The notes beneath the pieces are model-generated. The model was not told the origin of the DNA. It was given only the letters and a program-made list of their open reading frames with translations, and did not search any database. A program made the position numbers and the translations under genes. Below, piece by piece: positions 35,806 to 44,733 of a stretch of DNA of 64,000 nucleotides (position 1 is the first letter of the stretch; every line of letters begins with the position of its first letter). Source of the DNA: Hyphomicrobiaceae bacterium (GTDB taxonomy: Bacteria > Pseudomonadota > Alphaproteobacteria > Rhizobiales > Methyloligellaceae); assembly GCA_028066055.1 (NCBI GenBank), contig JALCBY010000019.1, positions 1 to 64,000 on the forward strand, given 5' to 3'.

Positions 35806-36822
35806 ATGCGCGCCCATCGGAACTCTGCCGGCCGGATTCTCACTCTCATCTTCACGCTTTGCGCCATCACGCTGATTGCCGCTCATAACGCTCACGCCAA
35901 TCCGGAACGCTGGAAACGGCAGGGCTGGAGCAAAACCGATTTCGACAACAAGTCGATTGACTATTCGGAAATTCTGTCGGGCGGTCCGCCCAAGGATGGC
36001 ATTCCATCCATCGACAATCCGAAATTCGTTTCAGTAAGCGAGATAAAATCGTTTAAAGGATCGGAGCCGGTCATCGGTTTGGACATCAATGGCGACGCAC
36101 GGGCCTATCCGCTGCAAATCCTGATCTGGCACGAGATTGTCAACGACACGGTCGGCGGCACGCCTGTTTCGGTCACCTACTGCCCGCTGTGCAATTCCGC
36201 CGTTGTTTTTGACAGGCGGCTGGGGGACAAGGTCCTCGACTTCGGGACGACCGGCAAACTGCGTAACTCCGACCTTGTCATGTATGACCGGCAAACCGAA
36301 AGCTGGTGGCAACAGTTTACCGGCACCGGCATCGTGGGCGAACTCACAGGCAAGGAACTGAAGACCATCCCCGCCCGGCTGGAGTCCTTCGACAATTTCA
36401 AGACACGGCATCCAGACGGGAAAGTGCTCATCCCAAACAACAAGGACATGCGGGCCTACGGACGCAACCCTTATGTCGGCTATGACTCGGCGACCAAGCC
36501 TTTTCTCTACAATGGCGACCTTCCCAAGGACATCAATCCGATGGCCCGTGTGGTCGTCTTCAAGGTCGACGGAAAACCGAACGCACTCACCCTCAAACTG
36601 TTACGCGAAAAGGGTGAGGTCAAAGTGGGCGACATTTCTCTCAAGTGGCAAAAGGGACAGAACTCCGCGCTGGACGCCTCACAAATTGCCGACGGGCGCG
36701 ATGTCGGCAACGTGACGGCGCAGCGTAAGACGGCCAGTGGAAGCGAGGACGTGGTGTACGATGTCACCTTTGCCTTCGTGTTCCATGCCTTTCACCCGAA
36801 ACGGCCCATCATCAAGAGCTGA
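35806..36822 (+). CDS. Exported DUF3179 protein
   Basis: 338 residues from ATG 35806 (a TTG at 35794 is also open). Signal peptide: ILTLIFTLCAITLIAAHNAHA. The DUF3179 core has IGLDINGDARAYPLQILIWHEIVND, then VTYCPLCNSAVVFDR with a conserved CPLC. Later motifs are GTTGKLRNSDLVMYDRQTES and SWWQQFTGTGIVGE. The family is common in bacteria and archaea, periplasmic, and of unknown biochemical role. Confidence 0.88.
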   Translation: MRAHRNSAGRILTLIFTLCAITLIAAHNAHANPERWKRQGWSKTDFDNKSIDYSEILSGGPPKDGIPSIDNPKFVSVSEIKSFKGSEPVIGLDINGDARAYPLQILIWHEIVNDTVGGTPVSVTYCPLCNSAVVFDRRLGDKVLDFGTTGKLRNSDLVMYDRQTESWWQQFTGTGIVGELTGKELKTIPARLESFDNFKTRHPDGKVLIPNNKDMRAYGRNPYVGYDSATKPFLYNGDLPKDINPMARVVVFKVDGKPNALTLKLLREKGEVKVGDISLKWQKGQNSALDASQIADGRDVGNVTAQRKTASGSEDVVYDVTFAFVFHAFHPKRPIIKS

Positions 36823-36887
36823 AAGCTTGCCGGTTTGTAAGATTGCGATACCTAGCAGTGTCCGCGATTCTGCGCTACGAAACCCGC

Positions 36888-37298
36888 ATGAAATCTGCCG
36901 CCATTTCAAAGTTGCGCACACGCGCGTCGGTTCTTGTTCTTGGTACGGTTCTGGTCCTGACCCTGCCCCAGCCGACACTTGCGCAACTTAACGCGGATGA
37001 TCGTCCTTACGACGACAAGCTTCTGCGGCTGTCAGAGATTTTGGGAGCGGTTCACTATCTGCGCGAACTGTGCGGTGCGCGCGAAGGTCAGGTCTGGCGC
37101 GAGCAGATGAAGAACCTGGTCGACTCCGAAGGCACAACGGCCATCCGCCGTGCCAAGCTCGTTCAGGGCTTCAACAAGGGCTATCGCGGCTATCGGCGTA
37201 CCTACCGGTCCTGCACCGAGCCGGCCAAACTCGCCATCGATCGCTTCATGGAGGAAGGGGCCGCAATCGCCGATGTGTTGTTGAAAGAAAATCAGTAA
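36888..37298 (+). CDS. TIGR02301-family exported protein
   Basis: 136 residues from ATG 36888; a TTG at 36843 would add 15 residues. Signal peptide: ASVLVLGTVLVLTLPQPTLA. The mature part reads KLLRLSEILGAVHYLRELCG then FNKGYRGYRRTYRSCTEPA, the pattern of the TIGR02301 family seen almost only in Rhizobiales-type alphaproteobacteria. It has two Cys, likely a disulfide. Function unknown; useful as a lineage marker. Confidence 0.85.
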   Translation: MKSAAISKLRTRASVLVLGTVLVLTLPQPTLAQLNADDRPYDDKLLRLSEILGAVHYLRELCGAREGQVWREQMKNLVDSEGTTAIRRAKLVQGFNKGYRGYRRTYRSCTEPAKLAIDRFMEEGAAIADVLLKENQ

Positions 37299-37454
37299 AA
37301 TTTTACCCCTGAATTAACCCCAGAGGTTAACCGTTAATGCAGCACAGGCACGCCATCTGCGCATGCCGTATGCTACGAATTTCTCCAACAACAATTGATC
37401 TACAGCGGGTGATTTGCGGTTCGGTTCAGCCGCGGAACGGGACAACGAAAAAGA

Positions 37455-37697
37455 ATGGATATCACCGAGCTCAACGACCGCAGCCAGAAACAAGCGGCCC
37501 TGCGCTACATCATCGAAGCCTGGGAAGAAGCCCTGCATGACGGGATAGAACCCGAGATGCTCGCCAATGCGTCCCTGTTTGCCGCTCTCAGCGATCTGGT
37601 TTCGATCTACGGCGAAGATGCCGTCGCGAAGATGGCGGATCGTCTGTCGCGCCGTATTCAGCATGGCGAGTTCACGCTCAACCGGACCACGCAATAG
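37455..37697 (+). CDS. Small conserved acidic protein
   Basis: 80 residues, cytoplasmic, mostly helical (QAALRYIIEAWEEALHDGI, then ASLFAALSDLVSIYGEDAVAKMADRL). It resembles a small Rhizobiales hypothetical family. An inverted repeat around GGTTAACC lies about 130 bp upstream. Function unknown. Confidence 0.65.
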   Translation: MDITELNDRSQKQAALRYIIEAWEEALHDGIEPEMLANASLFAALSDLVSIYGEDAVAKMADRLSRRIQHGEFTLNRTTQ

Positions 37698-37763
37698 GCC
37701 GCTGCCACCCCCTTACAACGGCCTCCCCTTTCCACAATCAAATTTTCCGGCTAAATCGGCTTT

Positions 37764-38327
37764 ATGAGCCGACTTCTCAAGCCACTCGCCTTTCTGGCGC
37801 TGATCGCAGCGTTCGCATGGGTCGTGCCATTGCCGCAGAGCGCTCTCTCGCAGCAAAGCAAGAAGCCTGAGATCCACAGCGATCTCTCAGTCCTGCCCGA
37901 GCGTGTCAGAGATATGCGCACGGCAATTCTCGAAGCCGCGCGCGCGGGTGATGTCGAGGCCATGCGCCCGGTGCTGGAAATGAACGAGCTTCTACCGACC
38001 GTCACCTTCGGCGGCAGCGATGATCCGATCGCCTTCTGGAAAAAAGTGTCCGGTGACGGTGAAGGCCGTGAAGTTCTCGCAGCTCTGGTGGAAGTTCTGG
38101 AAATGCCTTTTGCGCGAACCAACGCGGGTACGCCGGAGGAGATGTATATCTGGCCGTATCTCGCTCAACTGCCGCCCAAGGACCTGACGCCGGCACAGAA
38201 GGTCGACCTCTTCCAGCTCGTTTCTCCGAAAGAGGCAAAGACGATGGAAGAGTTCGGCGACTACATCCATTACCGGCTGGGGATTGGCCGCGACGGAACC
38301 TGGCACTTCTTTGTTGCCGGAGATTAG
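37764..38327 (+). CDS. Exported protein of unknown function
   Basis: 187 residues. Signal segment PLAFLALIAAFAWVVPLPQSALS. The mature protein has a helical N-terminal half (VRDMRTAILEAARAGDVEAM) and Trp/Tyr-rich segments (EEMYIWPYLAQLPP, EFGDYIHYRLGIGRDGTWHFFVAGD). The C-terminal GRDGTWHFFV is typical of SH3-like or lipoprotein-like periplasmic domains, but no family is assigned. It is convergent with the dihydroorotase-like gene, 9 bp apart. Confidence 0.7.
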   Translation: MSRLLKPLAFLALIAAFAWVVPLPQSALSQQSKKPEIHSDLSVLPERVRDMRTAILEAARAGDVEAMRPVLEMNELLPTVTFGGSDDPIAFWKKVSGDGEGREVLAALVEVLEMPFARTNAGTPEEMYIWPYLAQLPPKDLTPAQKVDLFQLVSPKEAKTMEEFGDYIHYRLGIGRDGTWHFFVAGD

Positions 38328-38336
38328 AATCCGCCG

Positions 38337-39671
38337 TCAGGCAGAAAGCGCCTCTAGGAACCGGACCGGCTCTCCACCAGCTTTGCCCAAAATCTCATCT
38401 TCCCACATCACCCGCCGTCCGCGAATGACGGTCCCCTTTGGCCAGGCGCTCACGGTGCGGCCTGCGAAAGGTGTCCAGCCGCACACGCTGGCGATCCAGT
38501 CATCGTCGATGGTCCGCTCCGCCTTCATGTCGACGATGGTGAAGTCGGCATCGTAACCGCAAGCGATGCGTCCCTTGCAGGCCATACCGAAAATACGCTG
38601 CGGGCCGTGGCTTGTCAGATCAACGAAACGCTCAAGCGTGAGCCGCCCCTTGTTGACGTGATCCAGCATGATCGGGACCAGCGTCTGTACGCCCGGCATG
38701 CCGGAAGGAGACGCAGGATAGGTTTGCGCCTTCTCCTCAAGCGTGTGCGGCGCATGATCGGAGCCAAGCACGTCGACGATCCCCTGATCCAGCCCCCACC
38801 ACAGCGCCTCCTGATGCGCTGCGTCCCTCAGCGGCGGATTCATCTGCGCCTTGTTGCCGAGCACCCCATAAGCTTCATCCGCCAGGAGTGTCAGATGCTG
38901 CGGCGTCAACTCGACGCTCGCCACGTCCTTGTGGGCCGCGAGAAGCCGCATTTCTTCGCCGGTCGAGATGTGCAGCACATGAACCCTTTTGCCGTGCTCA
39001 TGGGCAAGACGCAAAAGCTGCTTCGTTGAAATCATCGCAGCTTCCGGATCGCGCCATTCGGTGTGGCTCGTCGGGTCGCCCTCGCGCCGCACCGCCTTAC
39101 GCTCGATGAGGCGCGCCTCATCCTCCGAGTGAAACGCAGCACGGCGATTGATGGCCGCTATGACCTGCGACAGGCTCTCTTCATCGTCGACCAGAAGGTT
39201 GCCGGTTGACGAGCCAATGAAAACCTTGATCCCCGCCGAACCTTCGAGCCTCTCAAGTTCCGGCAATTCGGCAATATTCTCGCGGGTCGCTCCGACATAG
39301 AAGGCGAAGTCGCAGAACATGCCGGCACGCCCGCGCGCCACCTTGTCGGCAAGCGCGCCAGCATTGGTTGTCAGGGGATCCGTGTTCGGCATCTCGAACA
39401 CGGCCGTCACGCCACCCAGGACCGCCGCCCGGCTGCCGGCTGCGAGCGTTTCCTTATGTTCAGCACCCGGTTCACGGAAATGGACCTGACTGTCGACGAC
39501 GCCCGGCAGCACATGCAGTCCTGTCACATCAATGGTTTCGCCCGCGTCGGCGCTGTCGATGTTTCCGATCCCGGCGATCTTGCCGCCCCGGACTCCGATA
39601 TCCGCCTTGCCGATGCCCGAATGATTGACGAGCGTGCCGCCCTTGATCACAAGGTCGTACGTATCTGCCAT
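38337..39671 (-). CDS. Dihydroorotase-family amidohydrolase
   Basis: 444 residues from ATG 39671, with GAGGGG just upstream. The first metal motif reads VVDSQVHFREPG: the usual DxHxH is D60-S-Q62-V-H64, so one histidine is Gln. The carbamylated Lys (AGIKVFIGSSTG), two histidines (FHSEDE, VLHIST) and the catalytic Asp (LGSDHAPHT) remain. Related alphaproteobacterial dihydroorotases carry the same Gln from memory, so loss of activity should not be assumed. Dihydroorotase forms dihydroorotate for pyrimidine synthesis. Stand-alone here, without pyrB. Confidence 0.85.
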   Translation of the reverse strand: MADTYDLVIKGGTLVNHSGIGKADIGVRGGKIAGIGNIDSADAGETIDVTGLHVLPGVVDSQVHFREPGAEHKETLAAGSRAAVLGGVTAVFEMPNTDPLTTNAGALADKVARGRAGMFCDFAFYVGATRENIAELPELERLEGSAGIKVFIGSSTGNLLVDDEESLSQVIAAINRRAAFHSEDEARLIERKAVRREGDPTSHTEWRDPEAAMISTKQLLRLAHEHGKRVHVLHISTGEEMRLLAAHKDVASVELTPQHLTLLADEAYGVLGNKAQMNPPLRDAAHQEALWWGLDQGIVDVLGSDHAPHTLEEKAQTYPASPSGMPGVQTLVPIMLDHVNKGRLTLERFVDLTSHGPQRIFGMACKGRIACGYDADFTIVDMKAERTIDDDWIASVCGWTPFAGRTVSAWPKGTVIRGRRVMWEDEILGKAGGEPVRFLEALSA

Positions 39672-39756
39672 TTTCCCCTCTTCATTGCCGAACGCCACTT
39701 GATGCCTGACGCCCGCTTAAATACATCTGTCACCCGATGCAAGGAGCGAAACGTCC

Positions 39757-40641
39757 ATGACCACATGTAATATTGCGGAATTGACTGATCGCACGGCAAT
39801 TCGCGTGACCGGCGACGACGCGCGCAAATTCCTGCAGGATGTCGTCACCAACGACGTTACGAAGGCCGTGGACGGCGAGGCGGTGCATGCCGCACTTCTG
39901 TCTCCCCAGGGCAAAATCCTGTTCGATTTCTTCCTCCTCGACCGCGGAGAATATTTCCTTCTGGAATGCGCACGCGACACGCGCGACGACCTGATCAAGC
40001 GGCTGATGTTTTACAGGCTTCGGGCCGCGGTCGAGTTCGAAGACCCGTCAGACGATATCAGGATCTGGGCGGCCTGGGATGGCAACCCCGGTTGCAGCGA
40101 AGATGTGATCAAATTCGCTGACCCCAGGGTGGAGACACTTGGATTTCGCATGATCGCACCGATCTCAGATGAGATGACACAGTCGGAATGCGACGCTGCC
40201 AACGAAGCTGCCTACCACAGCCATCGGATTTCGCTCGGTATCCCCGAAGCGGGAAAGGACTACGCACTCGGCGAAACATTTCCCCATGAAGCCGACTACG
40301 ACCAGCTTGCGGGCGTCGATTTCCAAAAAGGGTGCTATGTCGGTCAGGAAGTCGTTTCACGCGTCGAGCATCGAGGAACCGCGCGTAAAAGGATCGTGCC
40401 GGTGCGCGGCGATTCCGATCTGTCCGCAGGCGCGCAAGTATCGGTTGGCGACTCAAACATAGGTGTGATGGGTTCGGTTTCGGGAGACAGAGGTCTGGCC
40501 ATGATACGCCTCGATCGGGCCAAGAAAGCGATATCGCAAGGTGAGAAGATGCATGCCGGCAACATCGAGATAACGCTGGAACAACCAAGCTGGGCATCCT
40601 TCGAGGTCCCCACGCCCAACCTGCCGGGAGCGGCACGGTGA
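39757..40641 (+). CDS. ygfZ: YgfZ/GcvT-domain folate-binding Fe-S assembly protein
   Basis: 294 residues. N-terminal GcvT-like fold with ITGDDARKFLQD-type beginning (RVTGDDARKFLQDVVTNDV). The YgfZ signature KGCYVGQEVVSR lies near residue 191-198 with the functional cysteine. YgfZ helps repair or maturation of some Fe-S enzymes in a tetrahydrofolate-dependent way. The stop overlaps the start of tag by 4 bp, so they form one operon. Confidence 0.93.
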   Translation: MTTCNIAELTDRTAIRVTGDDARKFLQDVVTNDVTKAVDGEAVHAALLSPQGKILFDFFLLDRGEYFLLECARDTRDDLIKRLMFYRLRAAVEFEDPSDDIRIWAAWDGNPGCSEDVIKFADPRVETLGFRMIAPISDEMTQSECDAANEAAYHSHRISLGIPEAGKDYALGETFPHEADYDQLAGVDFQKGCYVGQEVVSRVEHRGTARKRIVPVRGDSDLSAGAQVSVGDSNIGVMGSVSGDRGLAMIRLDRAKKAISQGEKMHAGNIEITLEQPSWASFEVPTPNLPGAAR

Positions 40642-41237
40642 GCACAGGTCAACGCTGCGAGTGGGCGGGTCCGCAGCCCATCTACATCGCCTATCATGAC
40701 GAAGAATGGGGCGTACCACGCGCCGACGACCGGTTGCTGCTGGAAAAGCTCATTCTGGAAGGCTTTCAGGCGGGATTGTCGTGGATCACCATCCTGAACA
40801 AGCGCGCCCGCTTCCGTGAGGTGTTCGACAACTTCGATGCCGAAAAATTGGCGCGGTACGACCAGAAGAAGATCGAAGAGCTTTTGCAGGATGCGGGGAT
40901 CATTCGCCATCGCGGAAAGATCGAGGCCGCGATATCCAACGCGCAGGCCTGTCTGGACCTCCAGGAACGTATCTCGCTCTCCGCATTCCTGTGGAATTTC
41001 GTGGACGGCACGCCCGTCCAGAACCGGTTCGACACTTTGAAGGACATACCCACCCAGACGCCAACCAGCCAGGCCATGGCGAAGGCGCTTAAGGCGGAAG
41101 GGTTTCGTTTCTGCGGTCCGACGACCGTCTATGCCTTCATGCAGTCAGTGGGCATGGTCAACGATCACGTTATCTCCTGCCCGCGCCATGAGGTCTGCGC
41201 TGGGTTAGGCAGTTCCTTCTCAAGCCCGGTGACGTAA
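40638..41237 (+). CDS. tag: DNA-3-methyladenine glycosylase I
   Basis: 199 residues with a GTG start overlapping ygfZ by 4 bp. N-terminal RCEWAG and YHDEEWGVP; substrate-pocket region GFQAGLSWITILNKR; and the C-terminal zinc ligands in DHVISCPRHEVC. It removes 3-methyladenine from alkylated DNA. No Ada-type regulator is seen nearby. Confidence 0.94.
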   Translation: MSTGQRCEWAGPQPIYIAYHDEEWGVPRADDRLLLEKLILEGFQAGLSWITILNKRARFREVFDNFDAEKLARYDQKKIEELLQDAGIIRHRGKIEAAISNAQACLDLQERISLSAFLWNFVDGTPVQNRFDTLKDIPTQTPTSQAMAKALKAEGFRFCGPTTVYAFMQSVGMVNDHVISCPRHEVCAGLGSSFSSPVT

Positions 41238-41242
41238 TCCGA

Positions 41243-41866
41243 ATGCCTTCGCCCGAGAAACCGCCGCCACGTGCCTGGCAGCGCATGTTGTCCGGCCGTC
41301 GACTCGATCTTCTCAATCCCTCGCCGCTCGATATCGAGATTGAAGACATCGCCCACGGCCTTGCTCGTGTCGCCCGATGGAACGGGCAGACGACTGGCGA
41401 TCATGCCTTTTCGGTGGCTCAGCATTCATTGCTGGTCGAGCGGATCGTATCAGAGTTGCGAACCGAATTTCCCAAGCGCTGGCGGCTCGCAGCACTCATT
41501 CATGATGCACCGGAATATGTCGTGGGCGACCTCATCACCCCGTTCAAGTCGGCAATAGGCCTCGACTATCGTGCGCTGGAGGACAGGTTGTTGCAGGCGG
41601 TTCATATTCGCTTTGGACTGCCCGGCGAACTGCCCAAGTCCGTCTCCGCGGCCATCAAGCGTGCGGACAAGATTGCCGCGTTTCTGGAAGCCACCCAACT
41701 TGCCGGATTTGCCGACTCGGAGGCGCGGCGGTTCTTTACTGCGCCACGAGGGCTCAATGCTGCCAGCCTCAAGGAGTTCAGCGCGTTGGAACCGCTCTCT
41801 CCGCCCGATGCACAGAAAGACTTTATAACGCGTTTTCAAATGCTTACAGACGACACTTCGAATTGA
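41243..41866 (+). CDS. HD-domain hydrolase (YfbR-like nucleotidase)
   Basis: 207 residues. Metal ligands are H61 (AQHSLLV), the pair H87-D88 (LIHDAPEYV) and later D132 in RADKIAAFLE. GDLITPFKSAIG between them is typical of YfbR/HDDC2-type 5'-nucleotidases that act on deoxynucleoside monophosphates. Starts 5 bp after tag, so it belongs to the ygfZ-tag operon. Confidence 0.88.
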   Translation: MPSPEKPPPRAWQRMLSGRRLDLLNPSPLDIEIEDIAHGLARVARWNGQTTGDHAFSVAQHSLLVERIVSELRTEFPKRWRLAALIHDAPEYVVGDLITPFKSAIGLDYRALEDRLLQAVHIRFGLPGELPKSVSAAIKRADKIAAFLEATQLAGFADSEARRFFTAPRGLNAASLKEFSALEPLSPPDAQKDFITRFQMLTDDTSN

Positions 41867-41949
41867 ACACGCGAATTTGAGCAACCACATCGAATGTGAG
41901 ATGCTTCTGCCGTGCAACTGACAAACGAGTCAGATACGTTTTTCGAATC

Positions 41950-42489
41950 ATGAACCAAGACATCAAAAAAGAGATCATATTCGTCGGGCCGCTCAGCGCC
42001 GTGAACCCGACCGTAGAAAACACCGACGTCGGTTATCTGGTGACGCTGATCAACGATCAGACAATGATCGAAACGCCTCCGTCGATTTCTCCGCGCAAAC
42101 ACCTGCGTCTCGCCATGAACGATATCTCGGAGCCGCAGCCGGGCATGGTCATTCCCGGCGATGATCATGTTTCGGAATTGCTGGATTTTGTGATCGCGTG
42201 GGATCAGAAGCAGCCGATGCTCATCCACTGCTGGGCCGGGATCAGCCGCTCGACCGCTGCCGCCTACATTGCGCTCTGCGCCTTGAACCCGGAGGTCGGC
42301 GAACGGCATATCGCACAGACCCTGCGCGCCGCCTCACCCACCGCAACGCCGAACCGAAGGCTCGTGACGTTGGCTGACGAGCTTCTCGGGCGCAAAGGCC
42401 GTATGAAATTGGCTATTGACGAAATCGGGCGTGGCCAGACCACAATGGAAGGCCAACTGTTCAAGCTTCCGGCCCGCCTGGCGGCATAG
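41950..42489 (+). CDS. Tyrosine/dual-specificity phosphatase-like protein
   Basis: 179 residues from ATG 41950; an upstream in-frame start would add 18. The active-site loop is HCWAGISRSTAAAYIA, with nucleophile C94 and R100 in the Cys-x5-Arg pattern of cysteine phosphatases. The N-terminal part has the compact fold of small bacterial members. Target unknown. It lies between the HD hydrolase and nrtR on the same strand. Confidence 0.85.
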   Translation: MNQDIKKEIIFVGPLSAVNPTVENTDVGYLVTLINDQTMIETPPSISPRKHLRLAMNDISEPQPGMVIPGDDHVSELLDFVIAWDQKQPMLIHCWAGISRSTAAAYIALCALNPEVGERHIAQTLRAASPTATPNRRLVTLADELLGRKGRMKLAIDEIGRGQTTMEGQLFKLPARLAA

Positions 42490-42502
42490 TCAACGGATCT
42501 GC

Positions 42503-43474
42503 ATGAAAGAACCGGCCAGTATCGAGATCGGCCTCAATGCGGCGATCGTTGGCGTGCGCGACAGCCAGCCAAATGTACTGGTGACCCGTGAAGGCGAGAA
42601 ATGGGATGCCTTGCCCTATGGACCATTCTCTCCTCTGGACCATCGCACCCTTGATATCGGGCTCCGGAACTGGGTGCGTGAACAGACCGGCCTTGAGCTC
42701 GGTTACGTTGAGCAGCTTTACACCTTCGGCGATCGTGGCCGACACGCACAGCGCGGCGACGCGGGACCGCATGTCGTTTCTGTCGGATATCTCGCACTGA
42801 TCGGCGAAGAACCGCAGATGGAGCTCAAGGATGCATCGTTCGGGCGCTGGTATGCCTATCTGCCCTGGGAGGACTGGCGGGCCGGCAAACCCGATATTTT
42901 GACCGACGAGATCGAACCCAAGCTGAAACAGTGGGCTGAACAATGCGAGAGCGACGATGCGCGTGAAGCCGCCCTGACGCGGCCCGAGAGATTGCGCATT
43001 TGCTTCGCGATCGGAAGCGGCGCTGACTGGGATGAAGAGAAAGTGCTTGAGCGCTACGAGCTCTTGTACGAGGCGGGCCTTGTCGCTGAAGCGATGCGCG
43101 ACGGACGGCGTGCAGCAAATCACTGGAAGGACCTCCCGCAGCTCGGACGGCCGATGCAATTCGACCACCGGCGAGTTCTTTCGACCGCAATAAGCCGGTT
43201 ACGCGGCAAGCTCAAATACCGGCCGGTCGTGTTCGAAATGATGCCCGAGACCTTCACGCTGTTTGAATTGCAGAAGACGGTTGAAGCCATCTCCGGCCAC
43301 CATCTGCACAAGCAGAATTTCCGCAGGCTCGTGGAAAATGGCGGACTCGTCGAAAACACCGGCGACGTCAGTACCGAAACGGGAGGCCGCCCGGCAAAGC
43401 TTTTCCGCTTCCGCCGCGATGTCCTGCTTGAACGCCCCTCCATTGGCGTCCGTATGAAAGCCGGGCGAGCCTAG
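42503..43474 (+). CDS. nrtR: NrtR-type NUDIX transcriptional regulator of NAD biosynthesis
   Basis: 323 residues from ATG 42503. The N-terminal NUDIX-like domain (about 8-140) has a degenerate Nudix box: the Arg-Glu pair is replaced and only one acidic residue remains near VREQTGL, so hydrolysis is unlikely and ADP-ribose sensing is the usual role. A winged-helix domain (about 225-310) has [32 protein letters not shown] and [15 protein letters not shown], the NrtR pattern. It precedes nadABC on the same strand, with a palindromic operator candidate between. NrtR represses NAD genes and is released by ADP-ribose. Confidence 0.9.
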   Translation: MKEPASIEIGLNAAIVGVRDSQPNVLVTREGEKWDALPYGPFSPLDHRTLDIGLRNWVREQTGLELGYVEQLYTFGDRGRHAQRGDAGPHVVSVGYLALIGEEPQMELKDASFGRWYAYLPWEDWRAGKPDILTDEIEPKLKQWAEQCESDDAREAALTRPERLRICFAIGSGADWDEEKVLERYELLYEAGLVAEAMRDGRRAANHWKDLPQLGRPMQFDHRRVLSTAISRLRGKLKYRPVVFEMMPETFTLFELQKTVEAISGHHLHKQNFRRLVENGGLVENTGDVSTETGGRPAKLFRFRRDVLLERPSIGVRMKAGRA

Positions 43475-43563
43475 GGAATCAAAACACCAACGATCCTGCG
43501 TCAACTCACCCTCTGGCCATTTCTGCTCAATTGGACTATATTGTTTTATTCGCGCCGGCCACC

Positions 43564-43592
43564 TTGCCGGTTGTTTTAACGCCCCCTATATA
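43564..43592 (+). promoter_or_regulatory. Candidate nadA promoter
   Basis: TTGCCG at 43564-43569 and TATATA at 43587-43592 are separated by 17 bp. Each matches the sigma-70 consensus at four of six positions. The -10 overlaps the left arm of the palindrome, a good arrangement for repression. The start codon is at 43629, with AGGAGG at 43618-43623. Confidence 0.45.
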
Positions 43593-43608
43593 CTCAATTC
43601 GAGTATAT
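43588..43608. promoter_or_regulatory. Candidate NrtR operator, perfect 8-5-8 palindrome
   Basis: ATATACTC (43588-43595), AATTC, then GAGTATAT (43601-43608), an exact inverted repeat of 21 bp. It sits 20 bp upstream of the nadA start, just downstream of nrtR. NrtR regulators act on such palindromes upstream of NAD genes. No second copy was noticed in the window. Confidence 0.65.
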
Positions 43609-43628
43609 CAAAAAGGCAGGAGGCTCAT

Positions 43629-44690
43629 ATGGCACCCCTGGAGACTGCAGCAGCGACATCGGAAGCCGTCAGAAAGTATGGCGTTCTGGACATGCCGGAT
43701 TTGGAATACACACCAGAACTGGCCAAGGAAACCGCGCATGCATACGACCGAATCTCTTCCGTGGTGCCACCGGTCGAATGGCCCGCCTTTGCGCCATATG
43801 TGAAGGCGATCAACGAACTGAAAAAAGAGCGCAATGCGGTCATTCTGGCGCACAATTACATGACGCCTGAGATTTTCCACTGCATTGCCGACTTTGTCGG
43901 CGACTCGCTCCAGCTGGCAGTTGAGGCGTCAAAGGTCGACGCGGAGATCATCGTGCAGTGCGGCGTGCATTTCATGGCCGAGACATCGAAGTTGCTGAGC
44001 CCGGAAAAAACCGTGCTCATTCCCGACATGAAGGCGGGGTGCTCGCTTGCGGCAGCCATAACGGGGGCGGACGTGCGCGCCCTGCGCGAAGCCTATCCCG
44101 GCGTGCCGGTGGTCACCTATGCAAACTGCTCAGCCGATGTGAAGGCCGAATGTGATGTGTGCTGCACCTCGTCTAATGCAGTGAAGATTGTCGAGTCGCT
44201 GAACAGTCCACGTGTCATCTTCGTGCCGGACCAGTACCTCGCCAAATACGTTGCCAAGCAGACGGACGTGGAGATCATCGCCTGGAAAGGCCAATGCGAA
44301 GTCCATGAACGCTTCACTGCGGAGGACCTGCGCGCTGCACGCGAAGCCGAGGCCGGTCTGCGCATCATTGCCCACCCGGAATGTCCGCCTGACGTGCTGG
44401 CCGAAGCCGACTTCACGGGCTCTACCAGCGGCATGATCAACTGGGTCAAGGACAACAGGCCAAGCAAGGTCATGATGGTGACGGAGTGCTCCATGAGCGA
44501 CAATGTGGCCGTCGAGACCCCTGGTGTCGAATTTATCCGTCCGTGCAACCTGTGCCCTTACATGAAGCTCATTACGCTGCCGAAGATTCTCGATTCCCTC
44601 GTCTACATGAAAGAAGAGATCGTGATCGATCCGGCGGTGGCAGAACGGGCACGTCATTCCGTCGAACGCATGGTCGAACTCAGCAAGTAG
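43629..44690 (+). CDS. nadA: Quinolinate synthase
   Basis: 353 residues. It has the three-fold repeated structure with the cysteines expected for the 4Fe-4S cluster: the first in [10 protein letters not shown], others in [12 protein letters not shown] and in RPCNLCPYM near the end. Also [20 protein letters not shown] and [13 protein letters not shown]. It condenses iminoaspartate with dihydroxyacetone phosphate to quinolinate. AGGAGG precedes the ATG. Confidence 0.97.
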   Translation: MAPLETAAATSEAVRKYGVLDMPDLEYTPELAKETAHAYDRISSVVPPVEWPAFAPYVKAINELKKERNAVILAHNYMTPEIFHCIADFVGDSLQLAVEASKVDAEIIVQCGVHFMAETSKLLSPEKTVLIPDMKAGCSLAAAITGADVRALREAYPGVPVVTYANCSADVKAECDVCCTSSNAVKIVESLNSPRVIFVPDQYLAKYVAKQTDVEIIAWKGQCEVHERFTAEDLRAAREAEAGLRIIAHPECPPDVLAEADFTGSTSGMINWVKDNRPSKVMMVTECSMSDNVAVETPGVEFIRPCNLCPYMKLITLPKILDSLVYMKEEIVIDPAVAERARHSVERMVELSK

Positions 44691-44733
44691 CGCACGCCGC
44701 TTTCTTTCGATTTTTCCAAGGGGAGCCAAGACG

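Noticed and set aside
37314-37337. TTAACC/GGTTAACC cluster as a possible CtrA site upstream of the 80-residue protein.
   Set aside because: The TTAA copies are 9 and 3 bp apart, not the 7 bp required.
37696-37724. AGGCCG...CGGCCT stem as a terminator.
   Set aside because: Six-bp stem with a 17-base loop and no T-run; too weak.
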